Source: SR-FBR-E99 sp963732365 (GTDB lineage: Bacteria; Bacteroidota; Bacteroidia; Bacteroidales; VadinHA17). From it: a DNA stretch of 64,000 bases. A program made the position numbers and the translations under genes. Below, piece after piece: positions 6,944-17,600 of the stretch. Below the pieces are notes generated by a model. The model worked only from the letters and a program-made list of their open reading frames with translations, was not told the origin of the DNA and made no database searches. Position 1 is the stretch's first letter. Each line of letters opens with the position of its first letter. Location of the stretch: assembly GCA_963732365.1 (NCBI GenBank), contig CAVSZC010000007.1:1-64000 (forward strand), written 5' to 3'.

Positions 6944-9695
6944 TTCTGTTAAGGCAGCCTTTCCGCTTTTTAGATTCCTCCTCGGGACCAGTCTGTTTTT
7001 CAGCTTGTAATGTCTCTTTCGCTATATCACACAGCTCTTTGATAAAATCTATTGATTGAATTAAACCGATTTCAGCCTTTCTTCTTAATTCCTCAAGTCT
7101 TTCACTCAACCTTTTGAAAGTAGGATGATTTCCATGTTTATTTAGACGACTGATCAGAATTTTAAGAACTCTGTCTCCCTGTTTCGGATCTTTAGTTTTC
7201 ATCAATCCATCAATCACTTCTGCATCCAGCACCAACTCATCCATATCGTGATTGATACTGGTAACATGAACATGTTCGTGGATTAATTGGGTTGTCTGAG
7301 CTCCAAGTGCATGCCATAATAACCTTCCGTTATCCCCAGATGCTGGTTTAACAGAATTGAAAATTTGTGATAGCCATTTATAGTCTTTTTGCCAGATGTT
7401 TAAAACCGGGTCAGGAGAGAGAGCCTCCCAAAGTTTTGACAGACTATTAAAGTCTTTTGCAAAGGCATCTCTTTTTTCATCGGAATTGATGCAGTCTTGT
7501 GCTTTCTGTAATCCCTCAAATCCGGGAATTGTTCTGTCAACTCCCTCAAAATGGCTTAAACATTTCTCCATCCAAACAGGTAATTGATCTCTTAGTTCCT
7601 GAAGATTGGTTATGACATCCCTTACACTCTCTTCATCAAATGCCAGGGCTCTTGCTGTATCATCAAAAACTCCAAAGTAATCTACAATCCTGCCAAATGT
7701 TTTATTCGGAAACAGTCTGTTTGTCCTACAAATCGCTTGAAGCAGTGTATGATCCTTCAACGATTTGTCAAGATACATTGTTTGTAATATGGGAGAATCA
7801 AACCCTGTTAAAAGTTTAGCGGTAACAATAAGAAACTTCAATGGCGAATCCTGATCATTATATTTTTCAATGACTTTCTCCTGTTGATCCTTGTCCATTG
7901 CCCACTTCTGTTTGAAATCAAAATCATCGTTTGCTGAAGAGCTGATTACAACAACACTTGCACTGGGTTCAATCAATTTATCCAGTTCTTCTTTATATTG
8001 AATACATGCATACCTGTCGGGAGTAACTATCATGGCTTTTAATCCTTCAGGTTCCACATGTGCCTTGAAATGCTCAACTATATCTGATACAATTGTTTTA
8101 ACTCTTTCCGGGGTCTTTAAGAAAACCGACATTCTTGCTGCTTTCTGACTCAGGGTATTCCTGTCCTGTTCACTTAGATCGTTAGCAAGTTCTTTAAAGG
8201 CAACATCGAGTCCATCTTTGTCTATATGATAATCAGGTAACCTGGGCTCAAAATGAAGAGGTAATGTTGCATTGTCTCTTATACTCTCCTGAAATGTATA
8301 ACGACTCATATAACCACCTTGATCCTGTTCCGCACCAAAGGCCCAGAATGTATTCTTATCTGCTCTGTTGATAGGAGTTCCTGTTAATCCGAAAAGGAAA
8401 GCATTGGGCAGGGCACTTCTCATTTTTCTTCCCAGATCACCCTCCTGTGTTCGATGGGCTTCATCTACCATTACAATAATGTTCTCCCTCTTATTCATAT
8501 CGGGATAGGCATCTTTAAATTTAAACACCATTGTAATTATAATCTTCCTTGTATCTTGTTCAAGAAGTTTATGTAGTTCCCTGATATTGTCGGTTGTTAC
8601 CATGTTTGGTACATCGGCCGTGTTGAAAGTTGCTGTTAATTGTGTATCGAGATCAATCCGGTCAACAACAATAATGACAGTGGGGCTATCAAGATCCTGT
8701 TGTTTTCGGAGTTTCTGTGCTGCGAACAGCATAAGCAAGGATTTTCCTGAACCCTGAAAATGCCAGATCAGACCCTTTTTTATTTTTCCTTCTCTTACCC
8801 GTTCAACTATTGCATTTGCTCCTTCATATTGTTGATAGCGGCAAACTATTTTTATCTTTTTCTTTTTGGAACTCGTGGCATAAACAGTGAAATGCTGGAT
8901 AATATCGAGCAGAGTTGATGGTCTAAGCAGATGTGTCAGTTGTTTGGCTACATCATTTAACCCCAGGAAATGACTCATTTCATCTTTCTCGTCCTCCAAT
9001 CGCCAAGGAGCCCAGAACTCAAGAGGTGTCCGAACACCTCCGATGAATATCTCCTTCCCCTCTGATGCAAATGAAAAGACATTAGGTACAAAGAGCTGTG
9101 GAACAGCATTCTCATAAATCTCATGGATATCATAAGCACCATCAAACCAACTAATGGCAGGACGAACCGGTGTTTTTAACTCGCCAATAACCAATGGGAT
9201 ACCGTTAACAAACATTACGATATCGGGTATTTTTGTCTCCCTGGTTCTGATCTTGAACTGATTTGTAAGAACAAAACTGTTATTCTTTATTTCTTCAAAA
9301 TCAATAAGCTTAATTGGAACATGCTGATTGTTTTTACCAAAAGGCAAAGACATTTCACCTCTTATCCACTTCGAAAACTCCTCATTTGCACGAACTAAAC
9401 CTACATTACCAACAGTGATAATGATTGCCCTGAGCTTATGGATTACCTCCTCTGCTCTGTCAGGCTGAGAAGCAATATCGGGATTTATTCTGTAAAGGGA
9501 TTCTTTTAATTCCTTCTCCAGGAGTACATCCGTAAGTTCACGCTGCAATATTTCAGGTTGAACATATCGCCATCTTACAGAACCATAATCAACAAGCTCT
9601 TCTGAAACTAAATTGTTCTGAACAGCATTCAGATTTACGCCTGTAAGTTGGTGAATGACAAAATTCTCAATACTATTTTGTTCAGTGAATGTCAT
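6933..9695 (-). CDS. hsdR: Type I restriction enzyme R subunit (HsdR), frameshifted at the 3' end
   Basis: This is the ATP-driven translocase and nuclease of a type I restriction system. The N-terminal PD-(D/E)XK nuclease shows PDIVMFVNG followed by GELKTP (about residues 157-172). The SF2 motor follows with Walker A GSGKS near 313, VDEAH near 410 and GLTGTPI shortly after. The frame ends after 920 aa with a non-family tail (KGCLNRIVS). The conserved C-terminal domain, which contacts the methylase core, lies in another frame at 6718-6943. The start codon overlaps the hsdS stop by one base (TAATG), so the order is hsdM-hsdS-hsdR. If the frameshifts are real, the subunit may not assemble and the system would modify but not restrict. 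Confidence 0.9.
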   Translation of the reverse strand: MTFTEQNSIENFVIHQLTGVNLNAVQNNLVSEELVDYGSVRWRYVQPEILQRELTDVLLEKELKESLYRINPDIASQPDRAEEVIHKLRAIIITVGNVGLVRANEEFSKWIRGEMSLPFGKNNQHVPIKLIDFEEIKNNSFVLTNQFKIRTRETKIPDIVMFVNGIPLVIGELKTPVRPAISWFDGAYDIHEIYENAVPQLFVPNVFSFASEGKEIFIGGVRTPLEFWAPWRLEDEKDEMSHFLGLNDVAKQLTHLLRPSTLLDIIQHFTVYATSSKKKKIKIVCRYQQYEGANAIVERVREGKIKKGLIWHFQGSGKSLLMLFAAQKLRKQQDLDSPTVIIVVDRIDLDTQLTATFNTADVPNMVTTDNIRELHKLLEQDTRKIIITMVFKFKDAYPDMNKRENIIVMVDEAHRTQEGDLGRKMRSALPNAFLFGLTGTPINRADKNTFWAFGAEQDQGGYMSRYTFQESIRDNATLPLHFEPRLPDYHIDKDGLDVAFKELANDLSEQDRNTLSQKAARMSVFLKTPERVKTIVSDIVEHFKAHVEPEGLKAMIVTPDRYACIQYKEELDKLIEPSASVVVISSSANDDFDFKQKWAMDKDQQEKVIEKYNDQDSPLKFLIVTAKLLTGFDSPILQTMYLDKSLKDHTLLQAICRTNRLFPNKTFGRIVDYFGVFDDTARALAFDEESVRDVITNLQELRDQLPVWMEKCLSHFEGVDRTIPGFEGLQKAQDCINSDEKRDAFAKDFNSLSKLWEALSPDPVLNIWQKDYKWLSQIFNSVKPASGDNGRLLWHALGAQTTQLIHEHVHVTSINHDMDELVLDAEVIDGLMKTKDPKQGDRVLKILISRLNKHGNHPTFKRLSERLEELRRKAEIGLIQSIDFIKELCDIAKETLQAEKQTGPEEESKKRKGCLNRIVS

Positions 9696-10873
9696 TATCC
9701 TAATATTTCGTTCAACAATTTTTGTTTCAGATTCCTTAAAGTTGTTTTTTGTTGTTTTAGTTGGTTAATTGTTGTGTTCAAAAGTTGCAAAACTTCCAAC
9801 ATTTTTTCCTGGGTCTTTAAATCAGGAATGGAAACTTCCAAATCAGCCAAATCTTTCCATTTAGTTCTTGGTGATAAAGAACCTGCTGAAGTACTGACTG
9901 CATGTTGAATAAATGCATCTGTTGAAATATAGTAAGGCAATAAACCTTGTAACATCTTATTGGCTTTTGCTCTGATTACCAAAATATCACCTGAACAAAT
10001 GCCATCAAAATCGGCAACGGCAATTTTCTTTAAATAAGCTCTGCGTTTGCCAAATAAGACATCACCTTTTGCAAAGCGTTTTGAAAAAGTAGTTCCACTA
10101 GCAATTTCTCCCCAACCTTGCAAAAGAAAATTATCGGCTTCTATAAATTCTAAACCAACAAAGCGCTCAACTTCTTTTTCGTGTTCGGGAAATTTTTTAT
10201 CACACTCTGCTATTTCTCTAAAAGTTGTTGGTGTACAATTATTGCTATTCAATAAATTTCCAAACAAAGGTTTTTTGCTCAACAAACCATTGATTAAAGA
10301 TTTTTGCACAACTTTGAAATTCTTCTCTTGGTCCTCCACCTGTTCAGTAGCTGTTTCTATTGTTTGAAAAAGTACAGCAATCTGCTTTTGCTCTTCAAAT
10401 GAGGGAAGGGGTATTTCATAATTAAATACAAAATCTTTCATTAGACGCTTCCTACCAGTCGTTCCAATCATCATTAACTTTCCTCTTTCAATAAATGTAT
10501 TACTTGAAATTATTGAATAGAGTAAGTAGGGATCAATTTTTACCCCCCTTAAAACAAAAAACTCAGTGGAGCCAAATCCAATGTCGTTTGACATATTATT
10601 AACTAGTCCACTTTTACCATTTTCAAAACATGGTGTCATTTTTGCAAGGAGAACATCATTGTTCTTAAAATAGCTTAATCCACTCTTTCTTAGTTCTTTA
10701 ATTGTTTTTATTTGTGAATATTTGAACTTTGAACTTCTCACATTTAAATCTGCCATTTCTGCAAATGAAACCAGAGTCTCGTCTGACACACTTGCAATCT
10801 CTTTTTTGGAAGGATCTATTTCACAAACCGTTCCCAAATTGACTTTTTCCCATTTATCTTTCCCCAACTTCAT
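9695..10873 (-). CDS. hsdS: Type I restriction enzyme specificity subunit (HsdS)
   Basis: This 392-aa protein has two target-recognition domains in tandem, each followed by a long conserved helix. The first half ends in LPSFEEQKQIAVLFQTIE and the second in IPDLKTQEKMLEVLQLLN, the usual spacer helices that dimerise to set the gap between half-sites. The recognition sequence should be bipartite but cannot be deduced here. It overlaps hsdM by 4 bp and hsdR by 1 bp, so all three subunits are translated from one message. Both halves are intact, and no recombinase or spare half-gene for TRD shuffling is seen next to it. Confidence 0.93.
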   Translation of the reverse strand: MKLGKDKWEKVNLGTVCEIDPSKKEIASVSDETLVSFAEMADLNVRSSKFKYSQIKTIKELRKSGLSYFKNNDVLLAKMTPCFENGKSGLVNNMSNDIGFGSTEFFVLRGVKIDPYLLYSIISSNTFIERGKLMMIGTTGRKRLMKDFVFNYEIPLPSFEEQKQIAVLFQTIETATEQVEDQEKNFKVVQKSLINGLLSKKPLFGNLLNSNNCTPTTFREIAECDKKFPEHEKEVERFVGLEFIEADNFLLQGWGEIASGTTFSKRFAKGDVLFGKRRAYLKKIAVADFDGICSGDILVIRAKANKMLQGLLPYYISTDAFIQHAVSTSAGSLSPRTKWKDLADLEVSIPDLKTQEKMLEVLQLLNTTINQLKQQKTTLRNLKQKLLNEILG

Positions 10874-12345
10874 ATTTCTATCCCTATATCTTTAAGTTGG
10901 GTAAATAATTCGTCCATTGTTGCATTAATTTGTTTCTGATTGGATTTAATATTAGCAATCAAGTCTTCTGTTTTATCATCATTGTTATTAGCAGTCTGTT
11001 TCACATACAATTGAAAACTTAGGTTACCGTTATTCTCCAACACTTCATTATTACTCATAACCTTGGCAAATCCCTCAGAATCTTTATACTTCCAATAGGC
11101 TTCACTAATCTTTTTAATATGTTTTGGTTCAAGCCATGCATTGGTGCGTTCAATCCTCAATTCTTCTTTCGCATCAATAAAAATAATTTTACCTTTTCGG
11201 TCATCTGGTTTTTTCATCCTGCAAACAAGTAAGCAACTTTCCATGCTACTGTTGTAAAAGAGATTCTTACCCAGACCAATCACCGCATCAACATAATCCT
11301 TTTCTATCATCTTCCTGCGGATGTCACTTTCAGCATCTCTGAATAATACTCCATGAGGCCACAATACTACACACCGTCCGGTCTTTTCGTTGAGACTTTT
11401 CATAATATGTTGTTGGAATGCATAATCGGCGCACCCTTGAGGTGGCGTTCCCCAAATGTTTCTTCCGAATGGATCACTCATCCACTTTTCACGGTTCCAT
11501 TTCTTTACACTGTACGGTGGGTTGGCCATTATGACATCGAACTGCCTCAGTTCATCATCCTCAAGTATCTGTGGAGAATCCAAAGTGTCTCCTTGGACAA
11601 TTAGAAATTCATCAACATTATGCATGAACATGTTTATGCGGGCAATGGCTGAGGTAATAAGGTTAAGCTCCTGTCCATATAGTTTTAATGTCCGATATTC
11701 CTTCCCCTGTTCTTTTACATGCAGAGCACTGCTCAGTAGAATACCACCACTTCCACATGTCGGATCGTAAATACTTTCACCTGGTTGAGGATCGGTAATT
11801 TGCGTCATCAACTTAACCACAGTACGGTTTGTATAAAACTCAGCGGCAGTATGACCACTGTCATCTGCAAATTTTTTAATCAGGTATTCATAACCTTCAC
11901 CCATCAGGTCGTGAGGTACTTCACCAACCGATAACCTCATCTGGCTAAAGTGCTCAATCAGGTCGAGCATCTTTTCATCGCTCATTCTCCGTTTATTTGT
12001 CCACTGGGCGTCTCCAAACACATCATGCAGCATTTCAAAATTGGCCTTTTCAATTTCTGTCAATGCATTTTGGAGGGCAGCTCCCACATCAATGGTTTTC
12101 TTGCGTATATCGTCCCAGTGACATCCTTTTGGAATCTGAAACCGATGGTTTTCTGCAAATTCAGCATAACTTAAATCGTTTCCACTCTCTTCGAGAGCTA
12201 ATTTGTATTCTTCGTCCCACAAGTCACTAACACGCTTAAAGAAAAGAAGAGGGAATATGTATTGTTTAAAATCAGCGGCATCGATCATCCCTCTGAGTAT
12301 ATTGGCAGCTCCCCATAGATAATCTTCAAGTTCTTTTTGAGTCAT
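10870..12345 (-). CDS. hsdM: Type I restriction-modification methylase subunit (HsdM)
   Basis: This N6-adenine DNA methyltransferase of 491 aa is complete for the family. The N-terminal helical HsdM domain is seen in the first 130 residues (FKQYIFPLLFFKRVSD). The AdoMet-binding DPTCGSGG lies near residue 193 and the catalytic NPPY (ANPPYSVKKW) near 272. With HsdS it methylates the host recognition site, and with HsdR it forms the restriction complex. It is the first gene of the hsd operon. A gap of about 270 bp separates it from the caspase-like gene upstream on the same strand. Confidence 0.95.
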   Translation of the reverse strand: MTQKELEDYLWGAANILRGMIDAADFKQYIFPLLFFKRVSDLWDEEYKLALEESGNDLSYAEFAENHRFQIPKGCHWDDIRKKTIDVGAALQNALTEIEKANFEMLHDVFGDAQWTNKRRMSDEKMLDLIEHFSQMRLSVGEVPHDLMGEGYEYLIKKFADDSGHTAAEFYTNRTVVKLMTQITDPQPGESIYDPTCGSGGILLSSALHVKEQGKEYRTLKLYGQELNLITSAIARINMFMHNVDEFLIVQGDTLDSPQILEDDELRQFDVIMANPPYSVKKWNREKWMSDPFGRNIWGTPPQGCADYAFQQHIMKSLNEKTGRCVVLWPHGVLFRDAESDIRRKMIEKDYVDAVIGLGKNLFYNSSMESCLLVCRMKKPDDRKGKIIFIDAKEELRIERTNAWLEPKHIKKISEAYWKYKDSEGFAKVMSNNEVLENNGNLSFQLYVKQTANNNDDKTEDLIANIKSNQKQINATMDELFTQLKDIGIEI

Positions 12346-12591
12346 AATATGATAAAATCAGTAGAAACTATATTCGATTCCGAAAAATCCTGCGTAAGTT
12401 ACATAAATCCCGCCGAGAAAAGAAAGAGATAATAGGCAGCTCGCTAATAACCCTTGGGAGCAGTAAAAATTGGCGGAAATATCTTTTTGTCACTTTGCAT
12501 AGTCCAACTTTTAAGCCTTTTTCCTGAAATTTCAAGACCCAACATAGGACGGATCATTGTGTTTTACTTTTTTAGGAATAGCCATAGGGCA

Positions 12592-12605
12592 CCAGAGGAA
12601 TTACG
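12592..12605. repeat. CCAGAGGAATTACG direct repeat copy
   Basis: This 14-bp string is identical to 3248-3261, and an 11-bp part (CCAGAGGAATT) recurs at 13383-13393. The first two copies bracket the methylase and hsd genes. They may be scars of cassette insertion or a shared regulatory or terminator site. Confidence 0.35.
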
Positions 12606-12616
12606 GCAGTCGTAAT

Positions 12617-13189
12617 TTAAAAGAGATTTTTATTGGTTCCCGAATAAGTAAGGAATAACCGTTCAGAGTTAAATCGGGCTATGGGATTAGTTCTAGCCAG
12701 CAACTCATACCCATACAGTAATTTTTGGAACAAGATATCAATCGGCTCGTTCAAGTGTTTTGAGATGATCGATGCAAATCTCTCATTTGATTGATTTATC
12801 ATATCCCAATCTATATCTTCAAAACAGTATGAGCATGCTTCTCTGACCTCGCTGATGAACATCCCGGTACTCAGACCTGATAGACTATGTTTTTGAACGA
12901 ATTTACCTGCGTAGCACCATATAAAAATGCAATTTATTTTGCTCTTTAGCGGTAAAACCATCGAATCATCAATAATGTATAATCCAGCATCAGGGAACTG
13001 CCCCGGGTTCAATAATCCAAAAGGAGATCCATGCCCGAGCATTAGTATCCTATCATGGGCTTTAATGAGTTCCAGTAATTCCGATTTTGTGTTACCACCT
13101 CTAATGACAGTTTTGTTTTTAAGGTTTGCATAGATTGGAGCAAGGAAGGTGGTGGTAGGATCTTCAGGATGAACAATAAGAGTTTTCAT
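12617..13189 (-). CDS. Caspase/CHAT-like island protein, 190 aa
   Basis: From ATG 13187-13189 the protein begins MKTLIVHPEDPTTTF. It has two blocks typical of clan CD cysteine peptidases: a hydrophobic strand ending in His-Gly (RILMLGHGSP, His about residue 52) and, about 40 residues later, a strand ending in Cys (INCIFIWCYAG, Cys about residue 92). That spacing fits the His/Cys dyad of caspase, gingipain and CHAT folds. I recall similar uncharacterised proteins in other Bacteroidota mobile elements. It lies upstream of hsdM on the same strand and divergent from the Hachiman-like pair, so a defence role is plausible. Peptidase activity is inferred from the motif pattern only. No partner sensor domain is fused to it. 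Confidence 0.5.
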   Translation of the reverse strand: MKTLIVHPEDPTTTFLAPIYANLKNKTVIRGGNTKSELLELIKAHDRILMLGHGSPFGLLNPGQFPDAGLYIIDDSMVLPLKSKINCIFIWCYAGKFVQKHSLSGLSTGMFISEVREACSYCFEDIDWDMINQSNERFASIISKHLNEPIDILFQKLLYGYELLARTNPIARFNSERLFLTYSGTNKNLF

Positions 13190-13712
13190 GATTGGGCTAA
13201 TGTAAAGCCAAAAATTGGTTATGCCCAACATTATCAGAGCCAGATTTTACGGGCCATATAGACATTTTGACAATATTGATGATTTCGGAGATTAAAACCG
13301 TCTATGGGTTATTAAAATTGAACCAGACCTGTCAAATTTGACACTGGAGACACGATCACAATAAAGCTTGGGGTTTTATCATCCAGAGGAATTCATCGAT
13401 CTGGGCTTGCTAAATTGACGATAATTGAAGAATCCGTCATTCTTTGACCACTTCAAAAGAAGGTTTGAAAACAATTTGCATTCATAAAGAAACAATAAGG
13501 ATATAAATTTTGTGGAAAGTTTGAATTTGCAGGAACAAAAAAAACCTATGACACCATAGCAAATTTACCTTCATCTGAGACAAATCATTTATTCCATCAA
13601 AGTCTGGATTCTTACAATTAGGTTTGAGGAATATATTCTTGATTAAGAATTTCTTTTACCTTTAGTAATTGGTTCTTGACTGCCAGATAATCAGAATCAA
13701 GAAGAAGTATCT
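13190..13712. promoter_or_regulatory. Divergent intergenic region with several dyads
   Basis: No gene is seen. The stretch separates the caspase-like gene from the nuclease-helicase operon and should hold both promoters. It contains a perfect 14-bp palindrome TGTCAAATTTGACA at 13330-13343, an ATTCTT/AAGAAT hairpin at 13635-13650, and a TTCTTGA/TCAAGAA pair at 13673-13703 just before the start of the nuclease gene. These are candidate operator sites. Confidence 0.4.
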
Positions 13713-14600
13713 GTGACTGACAGTCCTCTGCTTTATAAGGTTGTGATATTTAATAAACACTTTTATCGTATTTTTAAAAATATTTTCAAAAAAGTGAAGA
13801 TTGAATTCCAGACTATTGAATCACCGTCTAGAGGGTACACTGGACTTAACCTTGAATTGGAAGAATGCCAGTCCCATCTGATTCATGAAGTCAAAAATAA
13901 TTTATTGGATAGGGAGGAGTGGAATAATACTCTTGAGAGTTTACGGACCTTAAGGGCTGAAACGGGGTTTGATGTTAGTGCGGAGTTATTAGCAGACATA
14001 CAATCATTTTCAGAAGAAAAAATTGAAACCCAACAATTCAGAATAGGAGAAGCCTTTGCTGAAGTAATCCTTGAACAAGAGTTTTCCTGTCGATTCCACT
14101 GGAATGAAAATCGAGACGCAAGAAATCCTAAAGGGAATAAAACAGGAGCTGATTTGGTTGGATTTATTGAGGTCAATGGACAAGTTTTGTTTTTATTTGG
14201 AGAAGTTAAAACTTCTTCTGAAACAGCGAATAGGCCACCGCAAGTAATGACTACAAGGTATAAAAGCATTGAAAGTCAACTTAGAAGTTTACACGATGAC
14301 ATCAGAAAACGAAGAATATTAATCAGTTATCTTCAAAATAAAGCTAGACATTATCCTTCAGGTCATGCATTTTTTGAAGATTTTGAAGCAGGAAAAAGAG
14401 CTTATTATTCCGGAGAATGTAGGTTTCATCTTTTTGGTGTACTTATAAGAGATGTTTCACCAGATGAAAGGGATGTTTCAGTTAGCTACAACAGATTACG
14501 GACACAAATCTTAGAACCGAAAGGCTTAAAATTATTGGCTCTGTACCTTCCCATTCAGAAAAAAGATTGGTTGACTATCATTAATGAGGAACAAAAATGA
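13713..14600 (+). CDS. HamA-like PD-(D/E)XK nuclease (DUF1837 type)
   Basis: The middle of this 295-aa protein has a restriction-fold core: RIGEAFAEV (Glu about 112), GADLVGF (Asp about 146) and, one strand later, FGEVKTS (Glu and Lys about 164-166). This gives an E-D-ExK arrangement like the DUF1837 nuclease HamA of the Hachiman anti-phage system. It overlaps the following helicase gene by 4 bp (ATGA), as expected for a HamA-HamB pair. In Hachiman the nuclease is held by the helicase and released to degrade DNA on damage or infection. The start is uncertain: GTG 13713 opens the frame, but a GTG at 13794 would give an N-terminus (MKIEFQTIESPS) that fits the domain better. Confidence 0.75.
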   Translation: MTDSPLLYKVVIFNKHFYRIFKNIFKKVKIEFQTIESPSRGYTGLNLELEECQSHLIHEVKNNLLDREEWNNTLESLRTLRAETGFDVSAELLADIQSFSEEKIETQQFRIGEAFAEVILEQEFSCRFHWNENRDARNPKGNKTGADLVGFIEVNGQVLFLFGEVKTSSETANRPPQVMTTRYKSIESQLRSLHDDIRKRRILISYLQNKARHYPSGHAFFEDFEAGKRAYYSGECRFHLFGVLIRDVSPDERDVSVSYNRLRTQILEPKGLKLLALYLPIQKKDWLTIINEEQK

Positions 14601-17600
14601 GCATTCAATCCAAATATCTCTACTTAGAACAAGTATATCCAGAGATACTTCAGGGTATTGGTACACTCATTCAGAAAGGTAAACTGTCAAGGCGTTTCGA
14701 AAACATTAATCTTACTAATGAAGACTTTCAGCAATTAGAAAAGGCAAAAGAGCTCTGTGAACTGAAAATTGTTGAGCAATGGGAAAATAGAAGTAATAAT
14801 GATATCAAAGGTTTATGTTCGACCTATTTTGATATCGCCTCATTGTTAATCAATGACTTGGATAATGAATATTTTGTTTTTGAGCAAATTAAATTAATAG
14901 CCTTCGGTTATTTAGGTGAGCATTGGCATTTTGTGAAACAATATCTTCGGAGTTATGATTTTGAATCCATTTCAGTTCCCTTAGCTTGGAATAAACGCTT
15001 ACTGTATCTATCTTTCAAAGCACTTGCGGGAATGGTTGTCAAAGAAAGCTGGCACGAAATATCAAGATCTATTGAGTTAATAAATCAGTTACGAGACGAA
15101 CAAAGAAATTTCGAGTTAAGTTTTCTGAACCAAGTCAATGAAGAAGGCAGACCATACGAGGCAGCTGAGCTGGTATCATTATACCATTTTGCTAAGACAA
15201 TTGATGTTTTGGGTCAATATTTTAATGAAGGTCGCCCTTTAGAACCAGAAACCCAAATTCACTATCATTTAAACCTTTCTAAGGAATTTGCTGAAAAATC
15301 TGGCAATATAAGTCTGATACTATTATATCAGTTTTACGAGGCATTAGCTGTTAAAATGATTCGAAATACCATTTGGTATTCGACCAGAGGAGTAAATCAT
15401 TGGGTAACGGAATTCAATCGTTTTATTTCAGGGAAAGATAATAAAGGAGTATTTGAATTACTCTATCCACAAAGAGAATCTATTCGTGACCAGCAATTAT
15501 TAAATCCAGCGCACAGGGCAATAGTGGTAAACTTACCGACATCAAGTGGAAAAACAATGATTGCGGAATACCGAATTTTACAAGCGTTGAATGATTTTAA
15601 ACAAAGAGGAGGATGGGTCGCCTATATAGTGCCAACAAAATCATTGGTTAACCAAATATTTATACAATTTAATAGGGATTTAGGAGGCATTGGATTACGC
15701 ATTGAAAAGGCTAGTGGAGCAATTGAATTAGATGGTTTTGAGAAATATCTTGTCGAAGAACAGGGGAATAATACTTCGTTTGATGTATTAGTGACCACCT
15801 ATGAAAAAATGAATCTACTCCTAAGACAGGGGCTTGGTACAACCAGAGATCGTCCATTAGTGCTTACCATAGTTGATGAGGCTCACAACATAGAACTAGA
15901 AGGGCGTGGACTATGCCTTGAACTTTTATTATCGACAATCAAGAACAACTGTGAGGAGGTCAATTTCATGCTGATGACCCCAGATATTTCTAATTCGAAT
16001 GAAATCGTAGAATGGTTGGCTGGAGACAGGGGACATGTTATAAATTTACAATTAGATTGGTGGCAACCCAATGAAAGAGTAGTTGGTGCTATACAGGTGT
16101 CAGGGAGAGGTAATAATTATGATTTTGCTTTAAAAACACTACATACCGATAAAGGAGCATATATCATCGGAGATTCAATCCCCTTGAAAAATTTTGTAAA
16201 TGCCCCAATTGCAAAATCTAGATTTTATGGGGCTAATGGATCTAAGAAACAAGTTGCTGCCCTATTATCAGCTGAATGCTTAGACATTAATCATCCTCAA
16301 ATTGTACTGGCAAGACACCCAAATGAAACTTACGATATTGCTGAGGTGCTTTATAATAAATCAAGGGCAGATTTTGCAGTGGACGAAGATGTCGAATTAC
16401 TCAAGAAACTTATTGTTTCAGAGCTTGGAATAGATTTCCCTTTAGTTAGATACCTTGACAGGAGAATTGCAGTTCATAGTTCTGCATTGCCGGATGAAAT
16501 TAGATTCTTGATTGAGGACTTAATGATTTCTGGAAATAAGCTTCAGGCGTTGGTGGCAACAACAACTATTGCACAAGGCATTAACTTTCCAGTATCCTCA
16601 GTGATTATAGGTTCACACTATTATCCAGGTATCCCCTCTGTTGAAATGCCAGTAAGAGATTTTTGGAACCTTGCGGGTAGAGTGGGCCGAGCAGGTCAAC
16701 AAGAAATGGGATGGGTGGGTATTGCTCTGAAAAATGACGCCGATTTAAGCACTGTAGCTGAGTATGTTGCAAGGGCTTCCAGTGAATTAAATTCACAGTT
16801 GGTCAGTGCAATTATAAATGCTATACGATATGCGGATAAAGATTTAAATTTTTGGCTTTATATTGATGAAAGGTGGTCGGCTATTTTGCAATATATCTCT
16901 CACTTGAGAAAGCAAAATGAGCAGCAATCCGCCTTTATTGTGCAGCTGGAGCAAACGCTTCAGAGTACTTTTGGATTCCAGCAACTCTCTGACCAACAAA
17001 AAGTATTCTTTCGGGGGAAAATAAGAGATTATGCAAATACTTTAACTTTAGTCGAAGCAAGACAAGCTGACGCTACAGGCTTTTCTACTGTTTCAGTTAG
17101 ACAAATGATTGGGAAACTTGCTAATGCAGGTCTTTCTCCTAATGATTGGAATAAGGATCAATTGTTCTCTGAACAGAATCAAAGTATGCAAAAACTTATT
17201 GGTATTATGTTGGATACTTATGAGATACGAAACTCGATGCAGGAGTTATGTGAGGGAGGCCAACCATTAGATAGGTCTAGTATTTCCAGAATGATAATTG
17301 ACTGGGTAAATGGTCGTGATATCTCATTTATAGCTAATCAGTACTTTCCAAATGAAAACCGTCAAATATCTATTCAGAAAGCAACAAAAGCCTTATATAA
17401 AGTCATAGCACAGTCTGCCACATGGGGTTTTGCGGCCTTACAGCAATTACCAATGAGTGGTGTAGATTGGGAAAGTTTATCTGAGATCGACAAAAAACGA
17501 ATGGCCAATTTACCTGCTTATTTGCATTACGGAGTAAATACGGATAGTGGTGTTTTAATGCGTAAAAATAATGTTCCTAGAAGTATAGCAAATCAATTAG

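Noticed and set aside
6933..6962. Programmed ribosomal frameshift in hsdR
   Set aside because: There is no slippery heptamer with a downstream structure, and two further indels of the same kind lie within 480 bp, so error or decay is simpler.
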